Shown here piece after piece: positions 5,061-5,445 of a DNA stretch of 5,445 bases. The notes under the pieces were generated by a model that saw nothing but the letters and a program-made list of their open reading frames with translations, was not told the DNA's origin and did no database searches. The translations under genes and the position numbers were made by a program. The number at the start of each line of letters is the position of its first letter. Position 1 is the stretch's first letter. This DNA comes from Lachnospiraceae bacterium (GTDB lineage: Bacteria > Bacillota_A > Clostridia > Lachnospirales > Lachnospiraceae), in NCBI GenBank assembly GCA_031262285.1, contig JAISHZ010000231.1, forward strand, positions 1 through 5,445. The letters are read 5' to 3'.

Positions 5061-5445
5061 ATGAAGAAGGCATTAATTACAGGTGTGAACGGACAGGATG
5101 GTTCTTACTTAGCGGAATTGTTGTTGGAAAAAGGCTATCAGGTTTATGGTCTGATTCGCAGAAAAGCCGTACAAGAATATGGCAACGCCGCACATTTACA
5201 AGACAAGATCCAATTTATCTACGCAGATATGACGGATCTGGTATCGCTCGTTCATGCGATGCAACTATCTCAAGCAGACGAGGTATACAATCTGGCTGCG
5301 CAGTCATTCGTAGGCACATCGTGGCAACAACCTCTTGCCACAGCGCAGATTGATGGCATCGGTGTAACCAATATGTTGGAAGCGATTCGGTGCACGAAAC
5401 CGTCGTGCAGATTTTATCAAGCCTCTACATCAGAGATGTTTGGTC
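5061..5445 (+). CDS. gmd: GDP-mannose 4,6-dehydratase, 5' part
   Basis: The first 128 codons of GDP-mannose 4,6-dehydratase; the gene runs off the window end, so about 200 residues are missing. The enzyme uses tightly bound NADP to convert GDP-D-mannose to GDP-4-keto-6-deoxy-D-mannose in the cytosol, the substrate for the rmd product. Seen: MKKALITGVNGQDGSYLAELL with the GxxGxxG nucleotide-binding motif (8-14), LIRRK (31-35) as the NADP-phosphate-binding basic cluster, YADMTD (54-59), VYNLAAQSFVGTSW (75-88) and YQASTSEMFG (119-128) with catalytic T123 and E125. The YxxxK pair lies beyond the edge. It starts 18 bases after the AraC gene stop. Together with rmd it forms a GDP-D-rhamnose route interrupted only by the regulator gene. 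Confidence 0.96.
   Translation, partial: MKKALITGVNGQDGSYLAELLLEKGYQVYGLIRRKAVQEYGNAAHLQDKIQFIYADMTDLVSLVHAMQLSQADEVYNLAAQSFVGTSWQQPLATAQIDGIGVTNMLEAIRCTKPSCRFYQASTSEMFG

Noticed and set aside
3141..5085. DNA similarity between the first bases of rmd and gmd (TGAAGAA-GCATT)
   Set aside because: Both encode the conserved MKKAL(I) Rossmann start of related short-chain dehydrogenases; this is homology of the family, not a mobile repeat.

Overview
The window looks like part of a surface-glycan or glycoconjugate locus from a low-to-moderate GC Firmicute, probably an anaerobe of the Clostridia or Negativicutes type. The evidence for this is Bacillus-type AGGAGG-like ribosome binding sites, two well-supported TTG starts, an AraC/cupin regulator of a kind common in Clostridia, and a CcpA-like operator. 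The genus cannot be fixed from the sequence alone. All genes are on the + strand.

Layout: 1-250 has no recognisable gene but holds a near-consensus cre (CcpA) box, a tandem 9-bp repeat and small hairpins. A block at 251-312 recurs at 2856-2913. A radical SAM protein follows (342-1763). It has an N-terminal coiled coil and a SPASM-type cysteine domain placed before the radical SAM core, the reverse of the usual order. Next is a family GT17 glycosyltransferase (about 1816-2820). A decayed stretch (2856-3105) starts with the second copy of the repeated block and contains a fragment resembling the N-terminus of a GT2 glycosyltransferase. Then come a GDP-4-keto-6-deoxy-D-mannose reductase (rmd, 3141-4085), an AraC-family regulator (about 4158-5042) and the 5' end of GDP-mannose 4,6-dehydratase (gmd, 5061 to the window edge).

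Working together: Gmd converts GDP-D-mannose to GDP-4-keto-6-deoxy-D-mannose and Rmd reduces this to GDP-D-rhamnose, so the right half supplies an activated D-rhamnose donor. The GT17 enzyme is a candidate glycosyltransferase for the same locus. The radical SAM protein may modify a peptide or sugar partner; its substrate is unknown. The AraC regulator sits between the two sugar-nucleotide genes and could tune them. No terminator is evident between the genes, so a single long transcript or overlapping transcripts are possible.

The most notable observations are the reversed SPASM/radical SAM architecture beside a GT17 enzyme, and the duplicated block. The differences between the two block copies fall mostly at third codon positions, suggesting relics of a once-coding N-terminus. 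The left copy still forms a 30-codon ORF whose stop overlaps the radical SAM start codon.
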